This document shows, one piece after another, positions 33,258-41,166 of a stretch of 64,000 bases of DNA; within the stretch, counting starts at the first letter, position 1, and the number at the start of each line of letters is the position of its first letter. The notes under the pieces are model-generated. The model searched no databases. It worked only from the letters and a program-made list of their open reading frames with translations, and was not told where the DNA came from. Source of the DNA: Bacillota bacterium (GTDB taxonomy: Bacteria > Bacillota > Clostridia > Lachnospirales > Lachnospiraceae). Position numbers and translations under genes: made by a program. The DNA is taken from assembly GCA_023442465.1 (NCBI GenBank), contig JAEZZQ010000043.1:248001-312000 (forward strand), in the 5' to 3' direction.

Positions 33258-34025
33258 ATGTCATACTTAGACGAGCTTTTTGGATTAAATGGTAAAGTAG
33301 CTATTGTAACCGGAGGAGGCCGCGGAATCGGTCAGGTAGTAGCAGAAGGGCTGGCAAAATCTGGTGCGGAGGTTGTAGTACTTGGAAGAAGCGGAGCTGA
33401 TGAAACCATCGATTCCATTACAAAGGCTGGCGGAAAAGCTTATTTTATAGCTTGCGACGTTACGAAGGAAGAACAGGTAGACGCTGCTCTCGCTGAAATT
33501 ATGAAGCGTTCCGGTTCTATCGATATTGTCTTCAATAACGCTGGAATCTGCATGCATCAAGGTACCTTCGAGGCGACGATCGAAGAATTCCGTCAGGTAA
33601 TCGACTGCAATCTGACCGGCGAGTTCATTGTTTGCCGCGCAGTAGGCAAGATTATGATAGAAAATCACATTAAGGGCAGCATCATCAATATGGCGTCCAT
33701 GTCGGGAAGCATCGTAAATATTCCTCAGTGGCAGTGCTCTTATAACTCTTCAAAGGCTGCTGTTATCCATATGACGCGTTCTCTGGCTGCAGAATGGGCG
33801 TTAGATGGTATCCGCGTGAATAGTTTAAGTCCCGGGTATATCGCAACGCCGATGTCCGTGGATACGCCTCAGGAATTAAAGGATGCCTGGATTCCGTTGA
33901 TGCCGATGCACCGTATGGGAACTCCGGAGGAACTGATTCCGGCTGTTCTCTACCTTGCCAGCGATGCTTCCGGTTATACGACAGGAAGCGATATTATCGT
34001 TGACGGCGCTTATACATGCATTTAA
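33258..34025 (+). CDS. Short-chain dehydrogenase/reductase
   Basis: A 255-residue SDR with TGGGRGIG cofactor motif, NNAGI, catalytic Ser in MASMSGS and Tyr-x3-Lys in SYNSSKAA, then SPGYIATPM. This branch includes sorbitol, arabinitol, gluconate and D-threitol dehydrogenases. With the upstream MDR enzyme and the tetrulose-type isomerases elsewhere in the island, polyol oxidation is the favoured role. It is followed by a strong terminator. Confidence 0.88.
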   Translation: MSYLDELFGLNGKVAIVTGGGRGIGQVVAEGLAKSGAEVVVLGRSGADETIDSITKAGGKAYFIACDVTKEEQVDAALAEIMKRSGSIDIVFNNAGICMHQGTFEATIEEFRQVIDCNLTGEFIVCRAVGKIMIENHIKGSIINMASMSGSIVNIPQWQCSYNSSKAAVIHMTRSLAAEWALDGIRVNSLSPGYIATPMSVDTPQELKDAWIPLMPMHRMGTPEELIPAVLYLASDASGYTTGSDIIVDGAYTCI

Positions 34026-34047
34026 TCAACTTCTCTATTATTCTTCT

Positions 34048-34083
34048 AAAATCCCCCGAATCATGTGTTGATTTGGGGGATTT
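34048..34083 (+). terminator. Rho-independent terminator after the dehydrogenase operon
   Basis: AAATCCCCC/GGGGGATTT arms enclose an 18-base interval and are followed by GTTTTTG. It begins 23 bp after the SDR stop codon. Confidence 0.85.
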
Positions 34084-34119
34084 GTTTTTGTGTTGGGTTG
34101 CGGGGTTGTAGGGTTGCGA

Positions 34120-34351
34120 GAGACTGGGGGCGGAGGCATTGGGGTTGGGGCCTGCCGTGCGCGGCTGTATTTTCTAAATGAAACCGTTAGTGTGTTGGAA
34201 CCGAACGGGTCGACAGCAGCGTACATCCATGTACGTTGCTGCCTAAACGCCGCATCCATGCGGCGTTTTCCCTTGGCTGTGAGGGTTTCATTAAGAAAAT
34301 ATCAGGCGCTTACTAAACGGCCCCAACCCCAATGCCTCCGCCCCCAGTCTC
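34120..34351. repeat. Family 3 structured palindrome, copy 1
   Basis: A 232-bp element. Outer arms 34120-34152 and 34319-34351 are perfect 33-bp complements (GAGACTGGGGGCGG...). Inside are paired AT-rich arms (ATTTTCTAAATGAAA against TTTCATTAAGAAAAT) and two hairpins, 34214-34241 and 34246-34267, both with a CC loop. The fold is a three-way junction on a long stem. The unit recurs in reverse orientation at 35247-35476. No protein is coded. Confidence 0.8.
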
Positions 34352-34426
34352 CCACTACGCTACGAATGAGAGTTAGGTGCGTTTAGCGGATTGATCTGTA
34401 CTGAACTGGACTTTAGTTTATGGCGT

Positions 34427-34891
34427 TTATATGATGTTTTTCATGAGATTTACCATTTCGATGGCTCCAACGGCACAGTCAAATCCTTTATTTCCGGCCT
34501 TTGTTCCGGCTCTTTCTATTGCCTGCTCGATATTTTCAGTGGTAAGTACGCCAAACATTACCGGAATACCGCTGTTTAGTGACGCGCTGGCAATTCCTTT
34601 GGAAACCTCGCTGCATACATAATCATAATGCGATGTGCTTCCTCGAATAACTGCTCCCAAACAAATCACCGCATCATATTTCCCGCTGTTGGCCATAGCC
34701 GCAGCTACCAGCGGAATCTCAAAGGCTCCCGGTACCCACGCTACTTCTATGTCCTCCTCTTTCACCTCGTGCCGAAGCAACCCATCCACCGCACCGCCAA
34801 GTAACTTCGCAGTAATAAATTCATTAAACCTCGCCGCCACAATTCCAACTCTGATCCCTTTTGCTACTAACTGTCCTTCATAAGTCTTCAT
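34427..34891 (-). CDS. ribH: 6,7-dimethyl-8-ribityllumazine synthase
   Basis: Penultimate step of riboflavin synthesis: condenses 5-amino-6-ribitylamino-uracil with dihydroxybutanone phosphate. The 154-residue protein has ARFNEFITAKLLGGAVDGL, VPGAFEIPL and the active-site GAVIRGSTSHYDYV with the catalytic His. AGGAG nine bases before ATG 34891 fixes the start. It is in rib-operon orientation but separated from ribBA by 639 bp containing T-rich repeats and a family 3 palindrome. Confidence 0.95.
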   Translation of the reverse strand: MKTYEGQLVAKGIRVGIVAARFNEFITAKLLGGAVDGLLRHEVKEEDIEVAWVPGAFEIPLVAAAMANSGKYDAVICLGAVIRGSTSHYDYVCSEVSKGIASASLNSGIPVMFGVLTTENIEQAIERAGTKAGNKGFDCAVGAIEMVNLMKNII

Positions 34892-35087
34892 AATCATATT
34901 CTCCTATTTTTGCTTTTTTTATTTTTTCTATTTTTTACTTTAATTTTTCTATTGTCTTGTTCTATATCTGTGCCATTTTATCCTATCATCATCCATATTA
35001 GTAGTTTGTCACCGAAGTAATTCACCCCCTATTGCCTCTCCCTGAGTTCTTACTCTATTTTTCTTTTATTTTTCTATTTTTTATCTT

Positions 35088-35152
35088 TTTTATCTTTTTT
35101 ATCTTTTTATCTTTTCATCTTTTCATCTTTTTATCTTTTTATCTTTTTATCT
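35088..35152. repeat. T-rich tandem repeat, unit about 9 bp (TATCTTTTT)
   Basis: Seven to nine imperfect tandem units of TATCTTTTT, with CATCTTTT variants. On the coding (minus) strand this reads as purine-rich AAAAAGATA repeats in the ribBA-ribH spacer. Confidence 0.75.
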
Positions 35153-35246
35153 CTTTCTCTTCTCTCATATTTCAATTTTAAATAAAAATCACACCTGAGA
35201 AATTCGTAACCTTCGCAAATTTTATGTGCAAATTCGTAACCTTGCC

Positions 35247-35476
35247 GGGCCTTTCTTCGGCGGATTGGGGGGCTGGTCCGTCAGTGAGCGGCTTGCATTT
35301 TCTTAATGAAAACCCCGACACCCAGGGAAAACGCCGCACGGATGCGGCGTTTAGGCAGCGCTGCACATGGATGTGCATCGCTGCCGGCCCGTCCGCAACC
35401 GACACATCAACGTTTTCATTTAGAAAATTCATCCGCGAGCGCCGGAACAGAACCCCAATCCGCCGAAGAAAGGCCC
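35247..35476. repeat. Family 3 structured palindrome, copy 2
   Basis: A 230-bp element in reverse orientation to copy 1. Outer arms 35247-35270 and 35453-35476 are perfect 24-bp complements but have a different sequence from copy 1. The inner AT-rich arms and the two hairpins (35330-35351, 35356-35383) are conserved. Stem bases differ from copy 1 in matched pairs, for example GTACAT/ATGTAC against GCACAT/ATGTGC. It lies between ribBA and ribH. Confidence 0.8.
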
Positions 35477-35530
35477 TCACAACCCAAAACCCTCCACATA
35501 AAATTCCCACAGCCACCCTTCTCACTCCCC

Positions 35531-36733
35531 CTATTTAAAATTCAAATAATGCCCCATCCTATCCCTCTTCGTCCGCAAATATTCCACATCATGCTTATTC
35601 GCCTCCGCCTCAATCGGCACGCGCTCCGTAATTTCTATGCCGAAATCCGAAAGCTGATATACCTTGTCAGGATTGTTCGTCAGCAGCCGCAAAGTCTTCA
35701 CTCCCAAATCCCGAAGTATCTGCGCTCCAATATAATACTCCCGCATATCCTCTGCAAATCCAAGCGCCAGATTAGCCTCCGCCGTATCCAAGCCTTCGCT
35801 CTGCAGTTCATAAGCCCGCAATTTATTCAGCAGTCCGATGCCTCTTCCTTCCTGGCGCATGTAAAGAAGAATGCCTCTTCCTTCTTTTTCTATCCGCTTC
35901 ATGGATTGTATCAACTGCTCACCGCAGTCACAGCGCATAGAATGAAATACATCTCCGGTCAGGCATTCCGAATGTACTCTGCACAGCACATTCTTTCCAT
36001 CTCCCACTTCTCCTTTCACAAGAGCGATATGGTTCTCTCCATTTAATTTATTCCTGTATCCATAAGCCCTGAAATCTCCATAAGCCGTTGGAAGGAAAGG
36101 ACTTGCAACGCGCTCTGCCAAATGGTCGAATCTTTTTCGGTAATCCTGCAAGGCCTTAATCGTAATGAACTTAAGCTTCCATTTGCGCGCGAGTTCTATC
36201 AGTTCCGGGGTTCGCATCATACGCCCGTCTTCTGCCATAATTTCACAGCATAAACCACACTCGCGCAGGCCCGCAAGACGCATCAAATCTACCGTTGCCT
36301 CGGTATGCCCGCCTCGTTCCAGTACACCGTTTTTCTTTGCCAGAAGAGGAAACATATGGCCGGGACGGCGAAAGTCTTCCGGCTTTGCTGCCGTCTCTAC
36401 TGTCTTAAGAGCAGTAACACTCCTCTCTTCTGCGGATATGCCTGTCGCGGTGTCTATATGGTCTATAGATACGGTAAACGCCGTAGCGTGGTTATCCGTA
36501 TTGTCACTTACCATCTGGGGAAGCTGTAATCTCTCGCAGATATCCGCACTCATGGGCATGCAGATAAGCCCTTTTCCGTAAATTGCCATAAAATTAATGT
36601 TCTCTGTCGTTGCAAACTGTGCGGCACAGATGAAATCACCCTCGTTCTCCCTATTTTCATCGTCTGTGACAAGAATGATTTCTCCTCTTTTCAGCGCCTC
36701 TAATGCTTCTTGAATTGTATTGAATTCAAACAT
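35531..36733 (-). CDS. ribBA: Bifunctional 3,4-dihydroxy-2-butanone-4-phosphate synthase / GTP cyclohydrolase II
   Basis: A 400-residue fusion. The N-terminal RibB domain shows EIILVTDDENRENEGDFICAA and GHMFPLLAKKNGVLERGGHTEA. The C-terminal RibA domain has the zinc site in RVHSECLTGDVFHSMRCDCGEQL and GRGILLYMRQEGRGIGL. Both catalytic halves look complete, giving the two entry reactions of riboflavin synthesis. GGAGGG precedes the ATG, and it follows ribE by 12 bp. Confidence 0.96.
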   Translation of the reverse strand: MFEFNTIQEALEALKRGEIILVTDDENRENEGDFICAAQFATTENINFMAIYGKGLICMPMSADICERLQLPQMVSDNTDNHATAFTVSIDHIDTATGISAEERSVTALKTVETAAKPEDFRRPGHMFPLLAKKNGVLERGGHTEATVDLMRLAGLRECGLCCEIMAEDGRMMRTPELIELARKWKLKFITIKALQDYRKRFDHLAERVASPFLPTAYGDFRAYGYRNKLNGENHIALVKGEVGDGKNVLCRVHSECLTGDVFHSMRCDCGEQLIQSMKRIEKEGRGILLYMRQEGRGIGLLNKLRAYELQSEGLDTAEANLALGFAEDMREYYIGAQILRDLGVKTLRLLTNNPDKVYQLSDFGIEITERVPIEAEANKHDVEYLRTKRDRMGHYLNFK

Positions 36734-36745
36734 AATCTTCCCTCC

Positions 36746-37375
36746 TTAAAATCCATTTTGAATTAAGAACTCTTTCGTTATTTCCTTTTTACCCTGCACA
36801 AATTTCTCAATGTATTTTCCTATTACATCGTTTTCTAAATTAACGGAGGAACCTGCGCCTTTTCCAAAAAGTATGGTTTCCTTTGCCGTGTGTGGAATTA
36901 CTGATACACAAAAGCTGCTGCGGGAGACTGCCGCTACTGTCAGGCTCACGCCATCTATGGCTATCGAACCTTTCTCTACGATATAACGCATAATATCGGA
37001 TGGCGCTGCAATTTCACATAAAAGGGCTATGCCGTCCTTTTTCACGGATATTACTTTCCCCACACCATCGATATGTCCGGTTACTATATGGCCCCCGAAT
37101 CTTCCGCCTGCCATCATAGCCCGTTCCAAATTTACGAGGCTTCCCCCTTGCAAACTTCCCAGTACAGAACGGGAAAGAGTTTCATTCATTACGTCCGCAC
37201 CGAATCTGCTGCCTTTTACCCATGCCGCGGTCAGACAGACTCCATTTACGGCTACGCTGTCGCCGACCTTCAAATCCTCCGATATACGATCGGCCTCAAT
37301 CGTCAAAAAAGCAGACCGGCTTCCTTTCTTTATGCTTTCAACCTTCCCCATTTCTTCTATTATTCCGGTAAACAT
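36746..37375 (-). CDS. ribE: Riboflavin synthase alpha subunit
   Basis: A 209-residue protein made of two lumazine-binding repeats (about 1-97 and 98-195); it dismutates two lumazines to riboflavin. MFTGIIEEMG at the start and the SVAVNGVCLTA / SIAIDGVSLTV pair mark the repeats. Its start overlaps the end of ribD, which suggests translational coupling. Confidence 0.95.
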   Translation of the reverse strand: MFTGIIEEMGKVESIKKGSRSAFLTIEADRISEDLKVGDSVAVNGVCLTAAWVKGSRFGADVMNETLSRSVLGSLQGGSLVNLERAMMAGGRFGGHIVTGHIDGVGKVISVKKDGIALLCEIAAPSDIMRYIVEKGSIAIDGVSLTVAAVSRSSFCVSVIPHTAKETILFGKGAGSSVNLENDVIGKYIEKFVQGKKEITKEFLIQNGF

Positions 37376-38472
37376 GTATAGTCCACCTCGCTTTCTATAA
37401 GAAAATCCTCACCAATCTTCGTAATTCTCTGATTTTTCAGCCTTATGCAGTCGGCCATCCTCTCGATTCCCATACCCTCCACAGGAGTCTTCGCTTTTTC
37501 TCCCCCCAATATCTTAGGGGCGATATATACTTGTATTTTATTTACAATGCAGCTTTGGAGAGCAGAAAAATTCAAAGCTCCTCCTCCTTCCAGGAAAACG
37601 CTGTCAATTCCCCGCACCCATAGCTCCTTCATCAGAAGCTTTAAATCGATATGTCTCTTCTCCTTTGGAAGCGCTATAATTTCGCAGCCGCACTGCTTAA
37701 ATTTCTCTTGTTTCTCCTTATCCTGGCAGGAGGTAGCTATTATCGTTTCTCCCTGCCCAGTCTTGCCTGCTAACTTTACAACAGCCGCTTCCAGAGGCGT
37801 GTATAAATTCGTATCGCATACGATGCGTACGGGATTTCTGCCCCCTTCCATCCGACAGGTGAGAAGAGGATTATCTTTAATTACCGTCTTTACACCGACC
37901 ATAATAGAGGAATAGTGTCCCCTGTCCTGATGGACATTTTCTCTCGCTGCCTCTCCTGTGATCCATTTGGAATCTCCGCATGCCGAAGCTATTTTTCCGT
38001 CCATGGTCATAGCGTATTTCATAACAACGAAAGGGGTATTTGTTTGTATGCAGTGGAAGAACACTTCGTTCAGCCTCTTTCCTTCTTCCTCGCGTATGTC
38101 GGTTACCACTTCGATTCCTGCTGCCTGCAATGCTTTGATTCCCTTACCTGCGACCTTGGGATTAGGGTCCATGCAGGCAATAACTACCTTCTTGATTCCG
38201 CTTTTTATGATCGCTTCCGTACACGGCGGTGTCTTTCCGTAGTGGCAGCAAGGTTCCAGATTGACATACAATGCGGCTCCCTCCGTATTCTCCTTGCAGC
38301 TTTTAAGTGCGTTTCTTTCCGCATGAGGCCCTCCATGGTTTTCATGGAATCCCTGCCCTATAATCTTCCCGTTCTTTACGATAACAGCACCTACCATAGG
38401 ATTCGGATTTACTCGTCCCACTCCTTTTTTCGCAAGTGCAAATGCCATTTCCATAAACTTCTCATCCGTCAT
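37360..38472 (-). CDS. ribD: Bifunctional diaminohydroxyphosphoribosylaminopyrimidine deaminase / reductase
   Basis: First gene of the rib operon, 370 residues. The zinc deaminase motif is PHAERNAL plus EPCCHYGKTPPC in the N-terminal half; the reductase half contains MKYAMTMDGKIA and SVFLEGGGALN. It follows the FMN riboswitch and two terminators, so its expression falls when FMN is abundant. Confidence 0.95.
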   Translation of the reverse strand: MTDEKFMEMAFALAKKGVGRVNPNPMVGAVIVKNGKIIGQGFHENHGGPHAERNALKSCKENTEGAALYVNLEPCCHYGKTPPCTEAIIKSGIKKVVIACMDPNPKVAGKGIKALQAAGIEVVTDIREEEGKRLNEVFFHCIQTNTPFVVMKYAMTMDGKIASACGDSKWITGEAARENVHQDRGHYSSIMVGVKTVIKDNPLLTCRMEGGRNPVRIVCDTNLYTPLEAAVVKLAGKTGQGETIIATSCQDKEKQEKFKQCGCEIIALPKEKRHIDLKLLMKELWVRGIDSVFLEGGGALNFSALQSCIVNKIQVYIAPKILGGEKAKTPVEGMGIERMADCIRLKNQRITKIGEDFLIESEVDYTCLPE

Positions 38473-38608
38473 ATACCAGTCCTACTCCCTTCCATACAAT
38501 CTGAGGCATCAAATCGCCTAACTTATGTTAATTAATAACAAGCACACGCTTTCCGGATTGCTCTTTTACACGTTAATACCGCAGGCTCTCCACTGTGATA
38601 TAAAAAAA

Positions 38609-38638
38609 GCTGCCTTGAGCATATAATCCCAAGGCAGC
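38609..38638 (-). terminator. Second terminator in the ribD leader
   Basis: GCTGCCTTG...CAAGGCAGC stem followed on the coding strand by seven T residues (38608-38602). It lies between the first leader terminator and ribD. Confidence 0.85.
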
Positions 38639-38664
38639 AATAAAAGCACTTTAATCATATAAAA

Positions 38665-38693
38665 AGCTCTGAAATGAAAAACATTCCAGAGCT
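38665..38693 (-). terminator. First terminator (expression platform) of the FMN riboswitch
   Basis: AGCTCTG-GAAT/ATTTCAGAGCT stem followed by TTTTT on the coding strand, 38 bp after the aptamer. It is the probable ligand-controlled terminator. Confidence 0.75.
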
Positions 38694-38730
38694 AATATAC
38701 AAAAGAAAACACGTTAAATGTGCTATCAAA

Positions 38731-38839
38731 AATCTTCTTTCATCCAGACTGTACTGTCGGCTTCGGAATCTCACCGAATCATGCCTTGCGGCTCGTGGGC
38801 TTTACCACCGGTAGGGAATCGCACCCTGCCCTGAAGATA
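38731..38839 (-). promoter_or_regulatory. FMN riboswitch (RFN element)
   Basis: On the coding strand the conserved RFN core is present in order: ATCTTCAGGGCAGGGTG, ATTCCCTACCGGTGGT, AGCCCACGAGC, ATTCGGTGAGATTCCGA, GCCGACAGTACAGTCTGGAT and a closing GAAGAT. P1 pairs ATCTTC with GAAGAT. It controls ribD-ribE-ribBA by termination. Confidence 0.97.
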
Positions 38840-38917
38840 TGTATTTAATTATTTTACATGATAACAGATTGATATTTATTTGTCAATGGCCTGTTTCTAT
38901 CTCTGTGCTTGCCTATG

Positions 38918-39811
38918 TCATCCTTTTACAGCTCCTTGTGCCATTCCTTTCACCATATTTTTAACAAGAACAAAGTAAAGCAAAACAATGGGTACGGCTA
39001 TAAATACGCTTCCGGCAGCAAACCTTGCGAATTCCGTTTCATCCAGACTCATAAGACCTACTGCGACCGTATAAAGGTTCTTTTCCTTGAGGAGAAGCTT
39101 AGGCAGAATGAAATCGCTCCACGGCCAGGTGAAGGAGGTAAGCAGGGTATAAACGATAATCGGCCGGGAAAGGGGCAGATTAATCTTGGTAAACACCTGA
39201 AAATTAGTAGCTCCGTCAATTCTTGCCGCCTCATCGATAGCTCTCGGGATCGTATCAAAAAATCCTTTCTGTGTCAGATAGCCCATGGGTGCTCCCGCAC
39301 TGTAAATGAGTATCAGCCCCCACAAATGATTGATTAAATTAAACTGGGTCATCAGCAAATACACAACTATCATCCCCATAAAAGAAGGGAACATGCTAAG
39401 TACCATCGTCGTCTTCATAATAGGCTTTCTCGCCCTGAATTCGAATCTGGACATCGTATAAGCTGTCAATATAACAAGAAAGGTTCCGAGAACACAGCTT
39501 CCTGCCGCTACAAACAATGTATTGGCGAACCATCTGGGATAATTATACATAGCGATATCCGTAAATAATCTCTGAAAGCTTGCCAGACTATATGCCTTCG
39601 GGAAAAATCCGTTAAAGGAATAAATCGTTCCCGACTCGGAAAAAGAAGCCAAAATCAGCCATAGGCAAGGAAAGAAAAAAAGAAAGGATACCCCCAGTAA
39701 AATGATATAAGTAATCCCCGTATCGAATATCCTGCCCAATGAGTGAAGACCACTGTTCGAATGTCCTTTATTCATTGATAAATCCTTTCTTTTATTTTGC
39801 TTCGTTCTCAT
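38918..39811 (-). CDS. Maltodextrin-type ABC transporter permease, MalG family
   Basis: Inner-membrane permease of 297 residues with six hydrophobic segments and the EAA loop DEAARIDGATNFQVFTKINLPLSRP. Its ATG overlaps the MalF stop as ATGA, and GGAGGAGG lies upstream. It ends the four-gene amylase-malEFG operon. No ATPase is encoded here, so a shared MsmK-like ATPase elsewhere is likely; this is inference. Confidence 0.9.
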   Translation of the reverse strand: MRTKQNKRKDLSMNKGHSNSGLHSLGRIFDTGITYIILLGVSFLFFFPCLWLILASFSESGTIYSFNGFFPKAYSLASFQRLFTDIAMYNYPRWFANTLFVAAGSCVLGTFLVILTAYTMSRFEFRARKPIMKTTMVLSMFPSFMGMIVVYLLMTQFNLINHLWGLILIYSAGAPMGYLTQKGFFDTIPRAIDEAARIDGATNFQVFTKINLPLSRPIIVYTLLTSFTWPWSDFILPKLLLKEKNLYTVAVGLMSLDETEFARFAAGSVFIAVPIVLLYFVLVKNMVKGMAQGAVKG

Positions 39812-41127
39812 CGGAATGTATCCTCCTCCCTATAGGATGGTGATTTGATATAGACTGTTAACGATATGATCGAAGTAATGACAAAAATCACCAGACTGAT
39901 GGCAGCTCCCAGGCAATAATAGTTATTATTGATAGAAAGATTGTACAGCCAGTTGATCAAGAGGTCCGTATCGCTGGCAAGGAAATAGCCATCCATATAC
40001 AACCCTCCCCTCAGAAAATAGAAGATGCCGAAATTATTGAAATTACCTACAAACTGTCCGATAAGCACCGGCAATGTGGAAAATAATACAAAGGGCATAG
40101 TAATCCTTAGAAACTGCTTCCACTTCCCCGCTCCATCGATTCTCGCCGCTTCGTACAGCGAGATGTCCCTATTGGAAAGAATACCTGTAGCTAACAACAT
40201 GATAGAAGGAGTACTGATCCAGCAGTTTACCAGTATTCCTATCAGCCTCGCCGTCCACTTTGCGTCCAGGTCGAGAAAGCCTATGGCAGCTCCTCCCCCT
40301 GCAGTAATGAGCTGATTGACCGGTCCGCCATAAGAAAACATGAATTTAAACGCCAGAAGCGTAATAAATCCGGGAATCGCATAAGCCAATACCGGGAACA
40401 TCCTCCAGAACGCTTTGCCCTTCACACAGTCTTTATCGAGCAAAAGCGCAAGCCCAAGACCGGCAAAATAATTGAGCACGGTAGCTGCAACGGCCCATAG
40501 CAGATTCCAGCCGAGAATTTTGATAAAGGTAGGCGCAAACTGCGACAGCGATAAGAGCTTCACAAAATTGGCAGCTCCTACCCAATCTACCAATTCCGGA
40601 GGAACTACCGTCCCGCCGTAATTGGTAAATGCGATAAGTATCATAAATATAATGGGCAGAACATTAAATACGAACACACCCGCCACCGGCAATATCAGCA
40701 CTGTCACATAGAACTTTTTATCCCAAAGCTGCATCGCCTCTTCTCTAAGGGTAAGGATTCTTCTTCCCTGCTCCAGCCGCTTCTGCATATGATATGCATC
40801 GCCGATATTCATAGCATAGAGATATAAAAATGCCGCCAGCACCAACCATGCAAAAACTCCCATCAGAAGCATTACTACCGAATTATCTCCGGTAACTCCA
40901 AGCCATGCGTCTCCCTTTTTCGTCCCCAGCGTGAAAAAACCGGCAATATCTGCAAAGCCTCTCGTAATGAAATAGTAAAAGACGCTTAGCTCGATCAGGA
41001 AAAGTAATATTCCTTTCCCTCTGGCCCCATATTTAAACTGCCCTCCGCCCATGATAACGACGGACAGCTTTACATTCGGTCCGCTGTCTCTTAACAAGCC
41101 TGCTGCCTGCTTTATTTTCCCTTTCAT
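39808..41127 (-). CDS. Maltodextrin-type ABC transporter permease, MalF family
   Basis: Permease of about 439 residues from ATG 41127. The N-terminal part carries extra hydrophobic segments (GKGILLFLIELSVFYYF) typical of Gram-positive MalF proteins; the core has YEAARIDGAGKWKQFLRITMPF as the EAA loop. An ATG at 41163 is also in frame. It pairs with the MalG-type protein. Confidence 0.9.
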   Translation of the reverse strand: MKGKIKQAAGLLRDSGPNVKLSVVIMGGGQFKYGARGKGILLFLIELSVFYYFITRGFADIAGFFTLGTKKGDAWLGVTGDNSVVMLLMGVFAWLVLAAFLYLYAMNIGDAYHMQKRLEQGRRILTLREEAMQLWDKKFYVTVLILPVAGVFVFNVLPIIFMILIAFTNYGGTVVPPELVDWVGAANFVKLLSLSQFAPTFIKILGWNLLWAVAATVLNYFAGLGLALLLDKDCVKGKAFWRMFPVLAYAIPGFITLLAFKFMFSYGGPVNQLITAGGGAAIGFLDLDAKWTARLIGILVNCWISTPSIMLLATGILSNRDISLYEAARIDGAGKWKQFLRITMPFVLFSTLPVLIGQFVGNFNNFGIFYFLRGGLYMDGYFLASDTDLLINWLYNLSINNNYYCLGAAISLVIFVITSIISLTVYIKSPSYREEDTFR

Positions 41128-41166
41128 TTTCTTCCCATATCCTTCCTCTTTCCATGTTACCATTTC

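Larger units (their letters stand above)
34892..35530. other. Long gap between ribBA and ribH with repeats, no gene
   Basis: This 639-bp gap holds a T-rich tandem repeat (35088-35152), a 14-bp direct repeat AATTCGTAACCTT (35201 and 35231) and the family 3 palindrome. I see no coding frame or ribosome binding site, and no clear terminator after ribBA outside the palindrome. Confidence 0.6.

Noticed and set aside
13597..34025. Assignment of the island to D-apiose catabolism
   Set aside because: No apiose isomerase-type TIM barrel, apionolactonase, RuBisCO-like protein or transketolase pair is present, so apiose was not preferred over tetritols.
34090..34386. Open frame through family 3 copy 1
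   Set aside because: It simply reads through a palindrome; composition and lack of a ribosome binding site argue against coding.
35088..35152. Regular repeats that could suggest a CRISPR array
   Set aside because: Units are only 9 bp, T-rich and contiguous with no spacers; no cas genes are in the window.
35306..36046. A 246-residue plus-strand frame
   Set aside because: Most of it is antisense to ribBA and the rest is in family 3 copy 2.
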